Of a DNA stretch of 64,000 bases, positions 42,883 to 51,791 are shown one piece after another; positions within the stretch are counted from its first letter, which is position 1; every line of letters starts with the position of its first letter. The position numbers and the translations under genes are program-made. The stretch is taken from positions 1 to 64,000 of the forward strand of contig CAZYVI010000016.1 in the NCBI GenBank assembly GCA_964651245.1. The letters run 5' to 3'. The notes under the pieces are model-generated. The model saw nothing but the letters and a program-made list of their open reading frames with translations, had not been told where the DNA came from and made no database searches. This DNA is from Avedoeria sp964651245. GTDB lineage: Bacteria > Chloroflexota > Anaerolineae > Epilineales > Epilineaceae.

Positions 42883-45389
42883 CCGCCGTGCTCGGCGCGG
42901 CGCTGGCGTGGTGGGCGGCGACGACGGTCGTCGGCCTGGCCGCGGCGCCGATCGCCCGGACGTTGATGCCGACGCTGCCCGACCGGGGCTGGTCGGTGGC
43001 GCGACCGCTCGGGCTGCTCTTGGTCGGCTACGCCTGGTGGCTGTTCGTCACCGCCGGCGTCCTGCCGAACTCGCGGCTGGGCGTCGTCGTGGCGATCGTC
43101 GTCGTCGCCGCGGGCGGCGCGTTGCTGGTGTCCGGCGACGCCGCGGCGTGGCGCCGCGAGCTCTGGCAGCGCCGCCGGCTCATCGTCGGGCTGGAGCTGC
43201 TGTACCTGGCGGCGCTCGTGCTCTGGGCCGTGTACAAGGCGTTCACGCCGGAGGTCACCGAGTCGGGCGGCGAGAAGATGATGGAGATGGCCTTCCTGTC
43301 GGCCATCCTCCAGAGCCCGTCGTTTCCGCCGAACGACCCGTGGCTCAGCGGTCACTCGATCAGCTACTACTACTTCGGCTACGTCATCCAGGCGATGCTC
43401 GTCCAGTTGACGGGCCTGTCACGCTTCGTCGCCTTCAACCTCGTGGTGCCGTCGACGCTGGCGATGACGTTGGCGGCGGCCTTTGGGTTGGGCTGGTCCT
43501 TGGTGGTGTTGTCCCCGCGCGCATCGCGCGGGCTGGCGCTCGCCGGCGGGGCGGTGACCGCCGCCGTGCTCGCCCTCGCCGGCAGCTTGGCGGGCTTCCT
43601 GGAGCTGGCCTACATGCGCGGCTGGCTGCCGGCGGCGCTGTTCGACCACCTGAACATCCGCAACCTGACCATCGCCGCCGACGCCTGCGGCGAGCCGGGC
43701 AGCGGGTTCGGCTTGGGCGGCGTCTTCCCGTCGCGGTTCATGTGGTGGTGGCGCACGTCGCGCATCATCCGCGACGACTGCCGCGACGTGATCCACGAAT
43801 ATCCGTTCTTCAGCTTCCTGCTGGCCGACGTCCACCCCCACGTCATGGCGCTGCCCTACGCGCTGCTGGTGCTGGCGCTCGCGCTCGCGCTGTGGCGGGG
43901 GGCGTCGGCGCGCTGGCCCGGGCCGCGCCTCTGGTCGCCCGTCTGGCTGCTGCTGCCGCTGATCGTGGGCGCGTTGGGCTTCCTCAACACCTGGGACCTG
44001 CCGACCTACGGCCTCGTGGCCGGGGCCGCTTGGGCGGTGTGGCGCTGGCGCCGCGGCGGGCGGGCGCTGCCGGAGATCCTCGGGTTCGGCGTCTGGCTGC
44101 TCGGCCTGGCGATCGTGTTCTACCTGCCGTTCTATGCCGCATTCCGTTCGCAGGCGGCCGGCATCGGCGTGGCGCGCTACGCGTCGCGGCCCGACCACTG
44201 GCTCGTCCACTTCCTGCCGCTGGCCTTCTTGGCGACGACGGTGGTCGTGGCGGCGCTGCGGCGGCTCGGCGCGCCGCGGGCGCTGCGGTTGTGCGGGGCG
44301 GCGCTGGGCGTGGCGGCGCTGGTGACGGTGGTGCGGTACGCCGGCGCGGCCGCGCTCGTCCCTCCCGACCGCGAGGCCGGCTGGACGCCGTGGACGCCGT
44401 TCGCCGTGCTGTTCCTGGCCACGCTGGCCCTGCTGGCGGCGCTGGCCGACGCGGGCATCTGGGGCGCGGGCGGCCGCCGCGCGGCCGAGTCCGGGTCGTC
44501 GTCGGACACCACGTCCCGCGACGCGGCCGCGGCGGCCGTTCCGCCGAGCGCGGCCGGCTTCGCGCTGCTGTGCGTCGCAGTCGGGGCGGTGATGGCGGCG
44601 GTGCCGGAGCTCGTCTACCTCAAGGACGTGTTCGACGACCGGATGAACACCGTCTTCAAGTTCTTCTTCCAGGCCTGGGTCCTGTGGAGCGTCGGCGGTG
44701 GCTACGCCGTGGCGGCCATCTGGACGGGGCGGCCGGCGGACGACGCGGGCCGGTCGCCGGCGCGGCGCGGACCGGCCGCGGCGCTGGCGACGCTGGGCGC
44801 CGGCGGCACCGCGTGGTTCGCGGCGCTCGCGCTCCTCGGCCTGATGGTCCTCTACACCCCCGTCGCGGCCGTCTTCAACCGCACCGACGGCCTGCGCTGG
44901 GTGGTGCTGCGCAGCCAGGGCTGGGCGGCGTGGTCGGCCAGCCTCCACCTCGACGGGCTGCGCCACTGGGAGCGCGACAACCCGGACGACCTGGCCGCGG
45001 CCCGCTGGTTGGCGCAGCATGCCGCCGGCACGCCGGTGATCGTCGAGGCGGCCGGCGGCGGCTACGACCGCGCCGGGCGCATCGCGATGATCACCGGCTT
45101 TCCGACGATCCTGGGCGCCGACAACCACGAGTCGCAGTGGCAAGGCACCCGGGAGGACATCGACCCGCGGCTGGCGGACGTCGAGGCGTTCTACACCCGC
45201 GCCAGCGCCGCCGAACAAGCCGAGATGGTGCGCCGCTACGGCGCGCGCTACGTGATCGTGGGCGCGCGCGAGCGCGAGCGCTACGCCGGCATGGCGCCCG
45301 ACCTCGACGCCAAGCTCGATACGTTCATGACCCCCGTGTACCAGGCGGGCCAGACAACGGTCTGGTCCGTCGACGACCCCGCCCGCTAG
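42879..45389 (+). CDS. DUF2298 (Chlor_Arch_YYY) membrane protein
   Basis: The 836-residue paralogue of the second half of the preceding protein has the same landmarks: SYYYFGYVIQAMLVQLTG (about 162), EYPFFSFLLADVHPHVMALP, NTWDLPTYG, MNTVFKFFFQAWVLWS, IVEAAGGGYDRAGRI and a terminal RYGARYVIVG domain. About 12 membrane segments precede an extracytoplasmic tail. It starts four bases inside the end of the upstream gene. It is probably a membrane glycosyltransferase of GT-C type; that is inference from fold-like features and context. Confidence 0.88.
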   Translation: MTAVLGAALAWWAATTVVGLAAAPIARTLMPTLPDRGWSVARPLGLLLVGYAWWLFVTAGVLPNSRLGVVVAIVVVAAGGALLVSGDAAAWRRELWQRRRLIVGLELLYLAALVLWAVYKAFTPEVTESGGEKMMEMAFLSAILQSPSFPPNDPWLSGHSISYYYFGYVIQAMLVQLTGLSRFVAFNLVVPSTLAMTLAAAFGLGWSLVVLSPRASRGLALAGGAVTAAVLALAGSLAGFLELAYMRGWLPAALFDHLNIRNLTIAADACGEPGSGFGLGGVFPSRFMWWWRTSRIIRDDCRDVIHEYPFFSFLLADVHPHVMALPYALLVLALALALWRGASARWPGPRLWSPVWLLLPLIVGALGFLNTWDLPTYGLVAGAAWAVWRWRRGGRALPEILGFGVWLLGLAIVFYLPFYAAFRSQAAGIGVARYASRPDHWLVHFLPLAFLATTVVVAALRRLGAPRALRLCGAALGVAALVTVVRYAGAAALVPPDREAGWTPWTPFAVLFLATLALLAALADAGIWGAGGRRAAESGSSSDTTSRDAAAAAVPPSAAGFALLCVAVGAVMAAVPELVYLKDVFDDRMNTVFKFFFQAWVLWSVGGGYAVAAIWTGRPADDAGRSPARRGPAAALATLGAGGTAWFAALALLGLMVLYTPVAAVFNRTDGLRWVVLRSQGWAAWSASLHLDGLRHWERDNPDDLAAARWLAQHAAGTPVIVEAAGGGYDRAGRIAMITGFPTILGADNHESQWQGTREDIDPRLADVEAFYTRASAAEQAEMVRRYGARYVIVGARERERYAGMAPDLDAKLDTFMTPVYQAGQTTVWSVDDPAR

Positions 45390-45397
45390 CAACCCGG

Positions 45398-48300
45398 ATG
45401 GACGCAGAGATGGACGAGTTCACGACGCAACCCGACGACCGCGCGGCCGAGCCGCCGCGCGCCGACCGCGCCCGCCGCCGCGCCCGCACCGGGCCGACGA
45501 TCGCCGAACGATGGGCGGCGTTCCGGTGGGACTGGGAGGCGGTGGGCTGGCTGGTCGTGATCGCGCTGGCCGTCGTCAGCCGCCTCGTCTTCCTCGGCGA
45601 GCGGGCGATGTCGCACGACGAGAGCCTCCACACCTTCTACTCGTGGCAGCTGGCCGTCGGCAAGGGCTACCGCCACGACCCGATGATGCACGGTCCGATC
45701 CTGTACCACTGGACCGCGCTGATGTACCTCCTGTTCGGCGTCAGCGACTTCACCGCCCGCTTGTTCGGCGCCCTGAGCGGCATCGCCTTGGTGGCGACGC
45801 CGTTGCTGCTGCGCAAGTGGCTGGGCCGCTTCGGCGCGCTGGCGGCGGGGGTGCTGCTGCTGCTCTCGCCGTCGATCATGATGTACTCGCGCTACATCCG
45901 CCACGATATCTCGATCGAGCTCGCCACGGTGCTCATGCTCATCGGCTTCATCCGGTACCTCGACGACCGCCGGCCGCGCTGGATCATCACCGCGTTCGTC
46001 GGCGCCGCGATCGGCATCACCTCGGCCGAGATGTCCTACATCACCGGTTTCGTGCTGGTGGCCTTCATCGGGCTGGCGCTGTGGGTCGAGTGGGCCGGCG
46101 CGGGCGACGGCGCGCGCGGGCCGTGGGGGGTGCGGCTCGGCATCGCCGCCGTGCTCGTCGCGGCGGCCTTCGGCGTCCGGCGCCTGGCCGACGTCGCCTC
46201 GTTGACCTCGATGCCCGCCGCCGCGCTGGCGGCGGTCGGCGTCGCCCTCGCCATCGCGCTCGCCGCCGTCGGCTGGCTGCTGGCGCGCGCCGCCGGCGCC
46301 GCCGGAAGCGACCGCGGCGCCACCGCGGTCGCCGGCGACCCGGGCTGGTTGACGCCGGTGAAGCTTGGGCTGGCCCTGCTCGCCGTGGGCGCGCTGCTGC
46401 GGCTGCCGCTCGACCCGAGCGCGGCGGCCAACTCGGCGCAGTGGTACCTCGGCAAGGTCGGCGTCAGCCTGATGGTGGCCGGCGTGCCGTTCGTGGCGGT
46501 CGGCGCCGTGGCGGCCTTCGTGCCGCTGCCGGCCGCCGCCGACCGGCTGGCGCAGCTCGTCGTCGGGGCGGTGGCGGCGCTGACCTACATCCTGTTCGCC
46601 GAGGGCTTCGTCAGCCACGGCGTCACCACGGCGTTCGACGCCGCGTACTACGCCTGGTCGATCGCCGGCGTGCTCGCCCTGGCGGTGGCGGCCGTGTGGC
46701 TGCTCCTCCAGCTGCCGCGCCGCCGCGTCTGGGCGCTGCTGGCCGTGGTCGGCTGGGCGCTGCTGGCATTCGACCTCGCCGTCCAGTACGGCGGCGCAGC
46801 CGACCGTTTCGCCGGCTGGCAGAGCACCAGCGCCATCGTCGGCGGCCTGCTCTTGGCGGTGGGCGCGGCGGTCATGGCGTTCGACCTGGCGGGGCGGGCC
46901 GCCGAGGCGCCCGCCGCCTGGCGGCGCTGGCTCGGCGCAGCCTGGCCGAACGCGATCGGCATCGGCCTTGGGATCGTCGCGTTCGCCCTGGCGGTGCGCG
47001 GCCAGGGCGACGTGTCGCACCTCACGAAGATCGCCGAGCCGCTGGCCGTGGCGTCGGGCATCGTGCTGGCGCTGGCGATCGGCGCGGCGATGCTTGCGCC
47101 GGGCGCGCGGCCGGAGCGCGGCGTGTTGCGGCAGCTCAACGCCGTGCCGTACGAGGGGGTCGTGATCGCCGGCGTCGCGTTCATCGTGCTCTACCTGGCG
47201 TTGTTCACGACGTGGTTCCAAGAGACCGATCTCGCCAACGGCTTCGCCCGCTCGCTGAAGTACTGGTGGTCGCAGCACGACGTCCAACGCGGCGGCCAGC
47301 CGTGGTACTTCTACATCCTGGTCATCGGGCCGCTCTACGAGTGGCTGCCGATGGCGCTGAGCGCCGTGGCGCTGGGGCTGTACGCCCGCCGGCCGGCGCT
47401 GCGCTTCGGGCGCGGCAACGACAGCGGCGACGACGGCGCGCCGTCGCCGGCGGCGTGGGCGTTCGTGCCGATGATCGTGGTGTGGATGCTGGGCGTGTGG
47501 TGGATCTTCAGTTGGGCCGGCGAGAAGATGCCGTGGCTGATCACCCACATGGCCGTGCCGATGATCCTCCTGGCCGCGCGCGCCGTGGCCGACCTCGGCG
47601 CGCAGGTCGACCTCGCCGCCTGGCGAGCCAAGGGCTGGCAGGTCACGTCGCTGACGATCGCGGCGCTGGCCCTGCTGGCCGGGCTGGTCGCGCGCTCGAC
47701 GTCGCTGGCCGCGGCCGAGGCGGCGCGGCCGGCGTGGGTCGGTTGGGCCGTGGCGGCCGTCCTCGTCGTGGCGCTGCTGTCGGGCGTGCGCGCCGTCGGC
47801 GGCGAGCTCGCGCCCGCGGCGCGGCGTCACGCGCTGGGCCTCGGCGTCGGGATGTTCGCGCTGGCCGTCAGCGGCGGCTATGCCCTGCTGGCCAACTTCA
47901 AGAACAGCGAGCTGGGCACCGAGTACCTGGTCTATGCCCACGGCACGCCCGAGGACAAGGACGTCTACGAGCTCCTGCAGCGCATGGACCAGGCCCGGCC
48001 CGACCAGCCGCTGAAGGTCGGGTTCGACAACGAGGTGAGCTGGCCGTTCACGTGGTACTTCCGCAACATCTGCCCGCCGCGGGCGCGCGGCCTGGCCGCC
48101 GATCTGGCCTGCCTCCTCGGCCAAGGCTGCCCCGATCCGACGGCGTGCAGCGATTGGCGGGTCGATCCGAAGTACCTGGCCGACGGCAAGAACCCGCCGG
48201 TCGACGTCGCCGGGCTCAAGGAACTCGACGCCGTGCTCGTCGGCTCGCCGAACTACGGCAACTTCGAACCGTACCTGCGCAAGGACTTCGTCGAGGTCGA

Positions 48301-49705
48301 GGTCAACCGGATGTACTGGCCCAACGAGGGATACAAGGGCCTCACCTGGAGCCGGATCCGCGACGCCCTCGTCGTGCCCGAACTGCGCGCCAACCTGCTG
48401 CGGATCATCGTGCACCGCGAGTACGTCGTCGACCCGCTGGCCAAGCCGCTCGCGCCCAAGTCGCTCGACGACTGGTTCTACCACGCCAAGATGAAGCTCT
48501 GGGTCAAGAAGTCCACCGCGCAGGCGCTGGAGGCCACCGGTCAGGACTGGCCGGAGTGGATGAAGGGCGTTTCGATCGAGCCCGAGGCCGACCACAGCGT
48601 GCCGTTCGAGATCGACCGCGCCTTCACCGAGGCCGACGGGCTGGCCTTCAACGCCCCCAAGGACGTGGCCGTCGCCCCCGACGGCAGCTTCTACGTGGTC
48701 GACCACGGCAACAAGCGCCTCGTCCACCTGGCGGCCGACGGGACGCTCGTCGCGGCGATCGACGCGCCCGTCCTGGAGTACAGCGACGACAACGCCGGCA
48801 TCCAGCCCAGCGCCTGGGGCGTCGGCGTCGGCCCGGACGGTGCGGTGTACCTGGCCGATACCTGGAACAACCGCCTGCTCGTCTACCGCGACGATGCGTT
48901 CACCGAACGCACCTTCGGCACGGGCGGCGTCCCGGCCAGCGCCGATGTCGACCTCGACAAGCTCTTCGGACCGCGCGACGTGGCCGTGGGGCCCGGCGGC
49001 GAGCTGTTCCTCACCGACACCGGCAACAAGCGGATCATCGTCATCGGGCCGGACCTCACGGCGGTCCGTTCGATCGGCAAGGAGGGCAACGCGGCCGGCG
49101 AGTTCAGCGAGCCGGTGTCGGTGGCCTTCGATCCCGAGACCGGGGAGATGGTCGTCGCCGACCTCTGGAACCTCCGCATCCAGGTGTTCGACCGCGACCT
49201 CATGCCGGTGCGGCAGTGGGCCGTCGACGGTTGGGGCAGCAAGGAGGCCGCGCACAAGGCGTACGTCGCCGTGGGGCCCGGCGGCACCGTCCTGGTGACC
49301 GACCCGCAGGGCGCGCGGGTCTGGATCTACGACCGGCAGGGCGCCGTCCTGGGCACGCTCGACCTGGAGAACGACCCGACCGGGCTGCTGCAGCCGATCG
49401 GCATCGCCGTCGCGCCGGACGGCTCGATCTACGTCGCCAGCTCCGAGAAGAACATCGTCACCCGCTACCGCTGGCCCGAGAGCCTCCGTGCCGCGGTCGG
49501 ACTCGACGCCGCCCCGGCCGCCACGGCCGACCCCAACGCCGCGACCGCCACGGCCGGCTCGCCGGCCGCCGCGACCGCCACGCCGCCGCCCACCGCCACC
49601 GCGGCCGACGCGGCGGGCGACGCCGGCGGGGCGGCGGGAGCCGACGATCCGGCCGCGGGCGCGCCGCTGCCCAGCCCAACGCTGGGCCAGGCGGCGCGCC
49701 CGTGA
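45398..49705 (+). CDS. TIGR03663-type membrane glycosyltransferase fused to an NHL beta-propeller
   Basis: The 1435-residue protein begins with a GT-C-type region marked by SHDESLHTFYSWQLAVGKGY, DPMMHGPILYH (about 75-105) and SRYIRHDI, with some 18 membrane segments to about 830. An extracytoplasmic region (850-1060) leads into six NHL-like repeats (about 1075-1365; ADGLAFNAPKDVAVAPDGSF, GAVYLADTWNNRLLVY, GELFLTDTGNKRI). The tail is an Ala/Thr/Pro low-complexity tract. Membrane transferase fused to a propeller suggests that the propeller binds the acceptor or a surface polymer. The ATG at 45398 is eight bases after the previous stop. The family function is not experimentally known to me. Confidence 0.87.
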   Translation: MDAEMDEFTTQPDDRAAEPPRADRARRRARTGPTIAERWAAFRWDWEAVGWLVVIALAVVSRLVFLGERAMSHDESLHTFYSWQLAVGKGYRHDPMMHGPILYHWTALMYLLFGVSDFTARLFGALSGIALVATPLLLRKWLGRFGALAAGVLLLLSPSIMMYSRYIRHDISIELATVLMLIGFIRYLDDRRPRWIITAFVGAAIGITSAEMSYITGFVLVAFIGLALWVEWAGAGDGARGPWGVRLGIAAVLVAAAFGVRRLADVASLTSMPAAALAAVGVALAIALAAVGWLLARAAGAAGSDRGATAVAGDPGWLTPVKLGLALLAVGALLRLPLDPSAAANSAQWYLGKVGVSLMVAGVPFVAVGAVAAFVPLPAAADRLAQLVVGAVAALTYILFAEGFVSHGVTTAFDAAYYAWSIAGVLALAVAAVWLLLQLPRRRVWALLAVVGWALLAFDLAVQYGGAADRFAGWQSTSAIVGGLLLAVGAAVMAFDLAGRAAEAPAAWRRWLGAAWPNAIGIGLGIVAFALAVRGQGDVSHLTKIAEPLAVASGIVLALAIGAAMLAPGARPERGVLRQLNAVPYEGVVIAGVAFIVLYLALFTTWFQETDLANGFARSLKYWWSQHDVQRGGQPWYFYILVIGPLYEWLPMALSAVALGLYARRPALRFGRGNDSGDDGAPSPAAWAFVPMIVVWMLGVWWIFSWAGEKMPWLITHMAVPMILLAARAVADLGAQVDLAAWRAKGWQVTSLTIAALALLAGLVARSTSLAAAEAARPAWVGWAVAAVLVVALLSGVRAVGGELAPAARRHALGLGVGMFALAVSGGYALLANFKNSELGTEYLVYAHGTPEDKDVYELLQRMDQARPDQPLKVGFDNEVSWPFTWYFRNICPPRARGLAADLACLLGQGCPDPTACSDWRVDPKYLADGKNPPVDVAGLKELDAVLVGSPNYGNFEPYLRKDFVEVEVNRMYWPNEGYKGLTWSRIRDALVVPELRANLLRIIVHREYVVDPLAKPLAPKSLDDWFYHAKMKLWVKKSTAQALEATGQDWPEWMKGVSIEPEADHSVPFEIDRAFTEADGLAFNAPKDVAVAPDGSFYVVDHGNKRLVHLAADGTLVAAIDAPVLEYSDDNAGIQPSAWGVGVGPDGAVYLADTWNNRLLVYRDDAFTERTFGTGGVPASADVDLDKLFGPRDVAVGPGGELFLTDTGNKRIIVIGPDLTAVRSIGKEGNAAGEFSEPVSVAFDPETGEMVVADLWNLRIQVFDRDLMPVRQWAVDGWGSKEAAHKAYVAVGPGGTVLVTDPQGARVWIYDRQGAVLGTLDLENDPTGLLQPIGIAVAPDGSIYVASSEKNIVTRYRWPESLRAAVGLDAAPAATADPNAATATAGSPAAATATPPPTATAADAAGDAGGAAGADDPAAGAPLPSPTLGQAARP

Positions 49706-49739
49706 CGATCGCCCTGGCCGTGGCGGGTTAGAGGGCCTA

Positions 49740-49799
49740 ACAAGACCACACGGCCACGGATCTCTACCGGGCCGAGGCACGTTGTCGCGCCGGTCTTGT
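49740..49799. terminator. Inverted repeat between convergent genes
   Basis: ACAAGACC (49740-49747) and GGTCTTGT (49792-49799) form an 8-bp stem around a GC-rich loop in the 103-bp gap between two convergent genes. It could end transcripts from both sides, but the loop is long. Confidence 0.35.
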
Positions 49800-49808
49800 C
49801 AGGGTCTC

Positions 49809-51548
49809 TTAGGGCAGCAGCGGGCACCCGACCCGCCAGACCGGGGTGTTGAAGATCGGGTGGTAGCGCTGGTGGATGTTGCGCACGGTCAGGCAGGTCC
49901 GCTCCGGGTTCATCGGCCCGGCGGGCTTGCCGGGGTCGAGGCGGTAGCGCCAGCCGTAGTACTGCTCGGGGTGGGCCAGCGCCGCCGCGATGACGGCCGG
50001 CGGCACCTTGCGGCGGGTGTCCTCGCAGACGCAGGCGACCGGCGGCGTCGGCCCGGCCGTTGCGGTGGGCGTCGAGGGCGGGCGCGCCGTCGCCGTCACC
50101 GCGGCGGTGGCGGTCGGCGGCGGCTCGTCCGGCTCGCGGCAGAGCTGTTCGACGTCGCCCAGGCCGTTCGCCTTGGCGAACAGATGGGCGCCGACCTGAT
50201 GGTAGATCTGCCGCCGTGCGGTGTTCGCGGCGCTCGGAACGTCGAACCACAGCGCGCCGGCCGACACGATGTCGAGCGGCGCGGCGGCGCTCGTGACGAC
50301 CTCGCGGCTGGCGTCGATCCGCGCCAGGCCGCCGAACGCCGTCTCGTCGTGGACCGGGATGGCGCCGAAGCTCGGGCCGAAGTCCTCGGCGAAGTACTCG
50401 GGCGTCGTCTGGGCCACCCAACGGTCGCCGGACGGCAAGGCGATCACGATGTCGCCGGCCGGGATCATCGAGCCCTCGCCGTCGGGGTTCAGGCCGCTGG
50501 GATCGTAGAAGCCCATGTCGCCGTAGCGGTCGCGGAAGCCGAGCACCATCTCGCCGCCGGGGCCGAAGACGATGTCGGTCAGCATCGGCTGCGGGTTGAT
50601 GTTCCAGCCGGTGCCGGGCGTCGGGCCGGGCGTGAACTCGAAGCGGTCGTTCCACGGCCGCCATCGGGCGGGGACGCGGGCGGGATGGTCGACCACGCCG
50701 CGCTCGAGCGCGAGCGGGAAGCGGACAACCTCGCGCATCCCGGCGCCGTCGAGGCTCGAGGCGTAGACCCGCGCCTCGAGCTCGCCCGGCAGTTGCGAGC
50801 GCTCGGCGCTGGCGACGACGCCGTGGTAGAGCGTGTCGGCCGTCACCGCCAGGCCGAACGGTCGCGCGTCGACCGACCACGAGGTCGTCGCCGCCCCGTG
50901 GGGCAGCGTGCCGAGCAGCGCGCCGTCCTCCGTCCGGTAGCGGTAGATCTGCCGATCGGCCAGGTTCGTGACGAACAGCTCGCGGCCGTCGGGGGTCAGG
51001 TCGATGTCGCCCAAGCCCGTCCGCCCTACCGCGCCGCGGCCCGCCGCATCAGGGAAGTGGCCGCCCGCCGGATCGTGGCCGTCCACGCCCGCGTTGGGGA
51101 CGGTGAGCCAGAGCGACGCGACGGAGCTCCGGATGTCGATCGCGTAGATCGCCCCTGGGCCGGCCGGGCCGAACGGCGCGCCGCGCTTGTGGTAGGCCGC
51201 GGCGTAGAGGCGCTGCGTCGACGGGTCGAAGGCCAACCCGTAGGCCGCGCCGACGTCGCGCTGCGCGGCCAGTGGGCGGACCGGCGTCGTCGCGCCGCGC
51301 CGGAACGACACGACAGCCGGCTTGTCCGGGTGCGCACCGCGCGCGAACTGCGTCGTGGCCAGGATCGGGTCCGGCTCGAGGCAGGCGCTGGCGGCGGCGA
51401 CCCGGTCGTCGGCGGTCGCGGCCGGCGCGGCCGTCACGCCCACCGCGGCCGCCACCGCAGCCGTGGCGGCCCACCAGGCCAAGCTCCGCAGCGGCCATGG
51501 ATCGGCGTCGACGAGGCGGCGAAGGCGTCTGGCGTGCGGTCGGTGCAT
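49809..51548 (-). CDS. Secreted beta-propeller-like protein with a Cys-rich tail
   Basis: The 579-residue protein starts at the ATG at 51548 (AGGAGA seven bases upstream). A long signal sequence (to about 46, ending ATA) precedes propeller-like repeats (VGAAYGLAFDPSTQRLYAAA, GLGDIDLTPDGRELFVTNLA, TDIVFGPGGEMVLGF), a Thr/Pro linker near 480-500, and a C-terminal domain with six Cys (CVCEDTRRKVPP, ERTCLTVRNIHQ, RVGCPLLP). The C-terminal domain resembles no fold I can name. It is exported and probably disulfide-bonded. It lies convergent with the TIGR03663 fusion and divergent from the next transferase. Confidence 0.82.
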   Translation of the reverse strand: MHRPHARRLRRLVDADPWPLRSLAWWAATAAVAAAVGVTAAPAATADDRVAAASACLEPDPILATTQFARGAHPDKPAVVSFRRGATTPVRPLAAQRDVGAAYGLAFDPSTQRLYAAAYHKRGAPFGPAGPGAIYAIDIRSSVASLWLTVPNAGVDGHDPAGGHFPDAAGRGAVGRTGLGDIDLTPDGRELFVTNLADRQIYRYRTEDGALLGTLPHGAATTSWSVDARPFGLAVTADTLYHGVVASAERSQLPGELEARVYASSLDGAGMREVVRFPLALERGVVDHPARVPARWRPWNDRFEFTPGPTPGTGWNINPQPMLTDIVFGPGGEMVLGFRDRYGDMGFYDPSGLNPDGEGSMIPAGDIVIALPSGDRWVAQTTPEYFAEDFGPSFGAIPVHDETAFGGLARIDASREVVTSAAAPLDIVSAGALWFDVPSAANTARRQIYHQVGAHLFAKANGLGDVEQLCREPDEPPPTATAAVTATARPPSTPTATAGPTPPVACVCEDTRRKVPPAVIAAALAHPEQYYGWRYRLDPGKPAGPMNPERTCLTVRNIHQRYHPIFNTPVWRVGCPLLP

Positions 51549-51738
51549 CGTGTCTCTCCTGTCCGTGATGGCGGCGATGGTTCGTCGTCGCGCGGCCCGT
51601 CGTGCCCGATCCGCACCTGTCGCGCTGCGGGCCGTTGTCGGCTCCGGACGGCCGTGCTGGCGGGGCGTACGCGCGCCGCGACCGCCGGTTGCGCCGTCGG
51701 GTGCAGACGCTGCGGCCGCCAGCGCGGTCGATTGGCCG

Positions 51739-51744
51739 TATACT
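51739..51744 (+). promoter_or_regulatory. -10 box before the 51792 gene
   Basis: TATACT, 47 bp before the GTG at 51792. There is no consensus -35 box at 16-18 bp. Confidence 0.45.
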
Positions 51745-51791
51745 GCCGCGCGACCGCGGCCCATGCCACTTGACACCACCCGGAGGAATCG

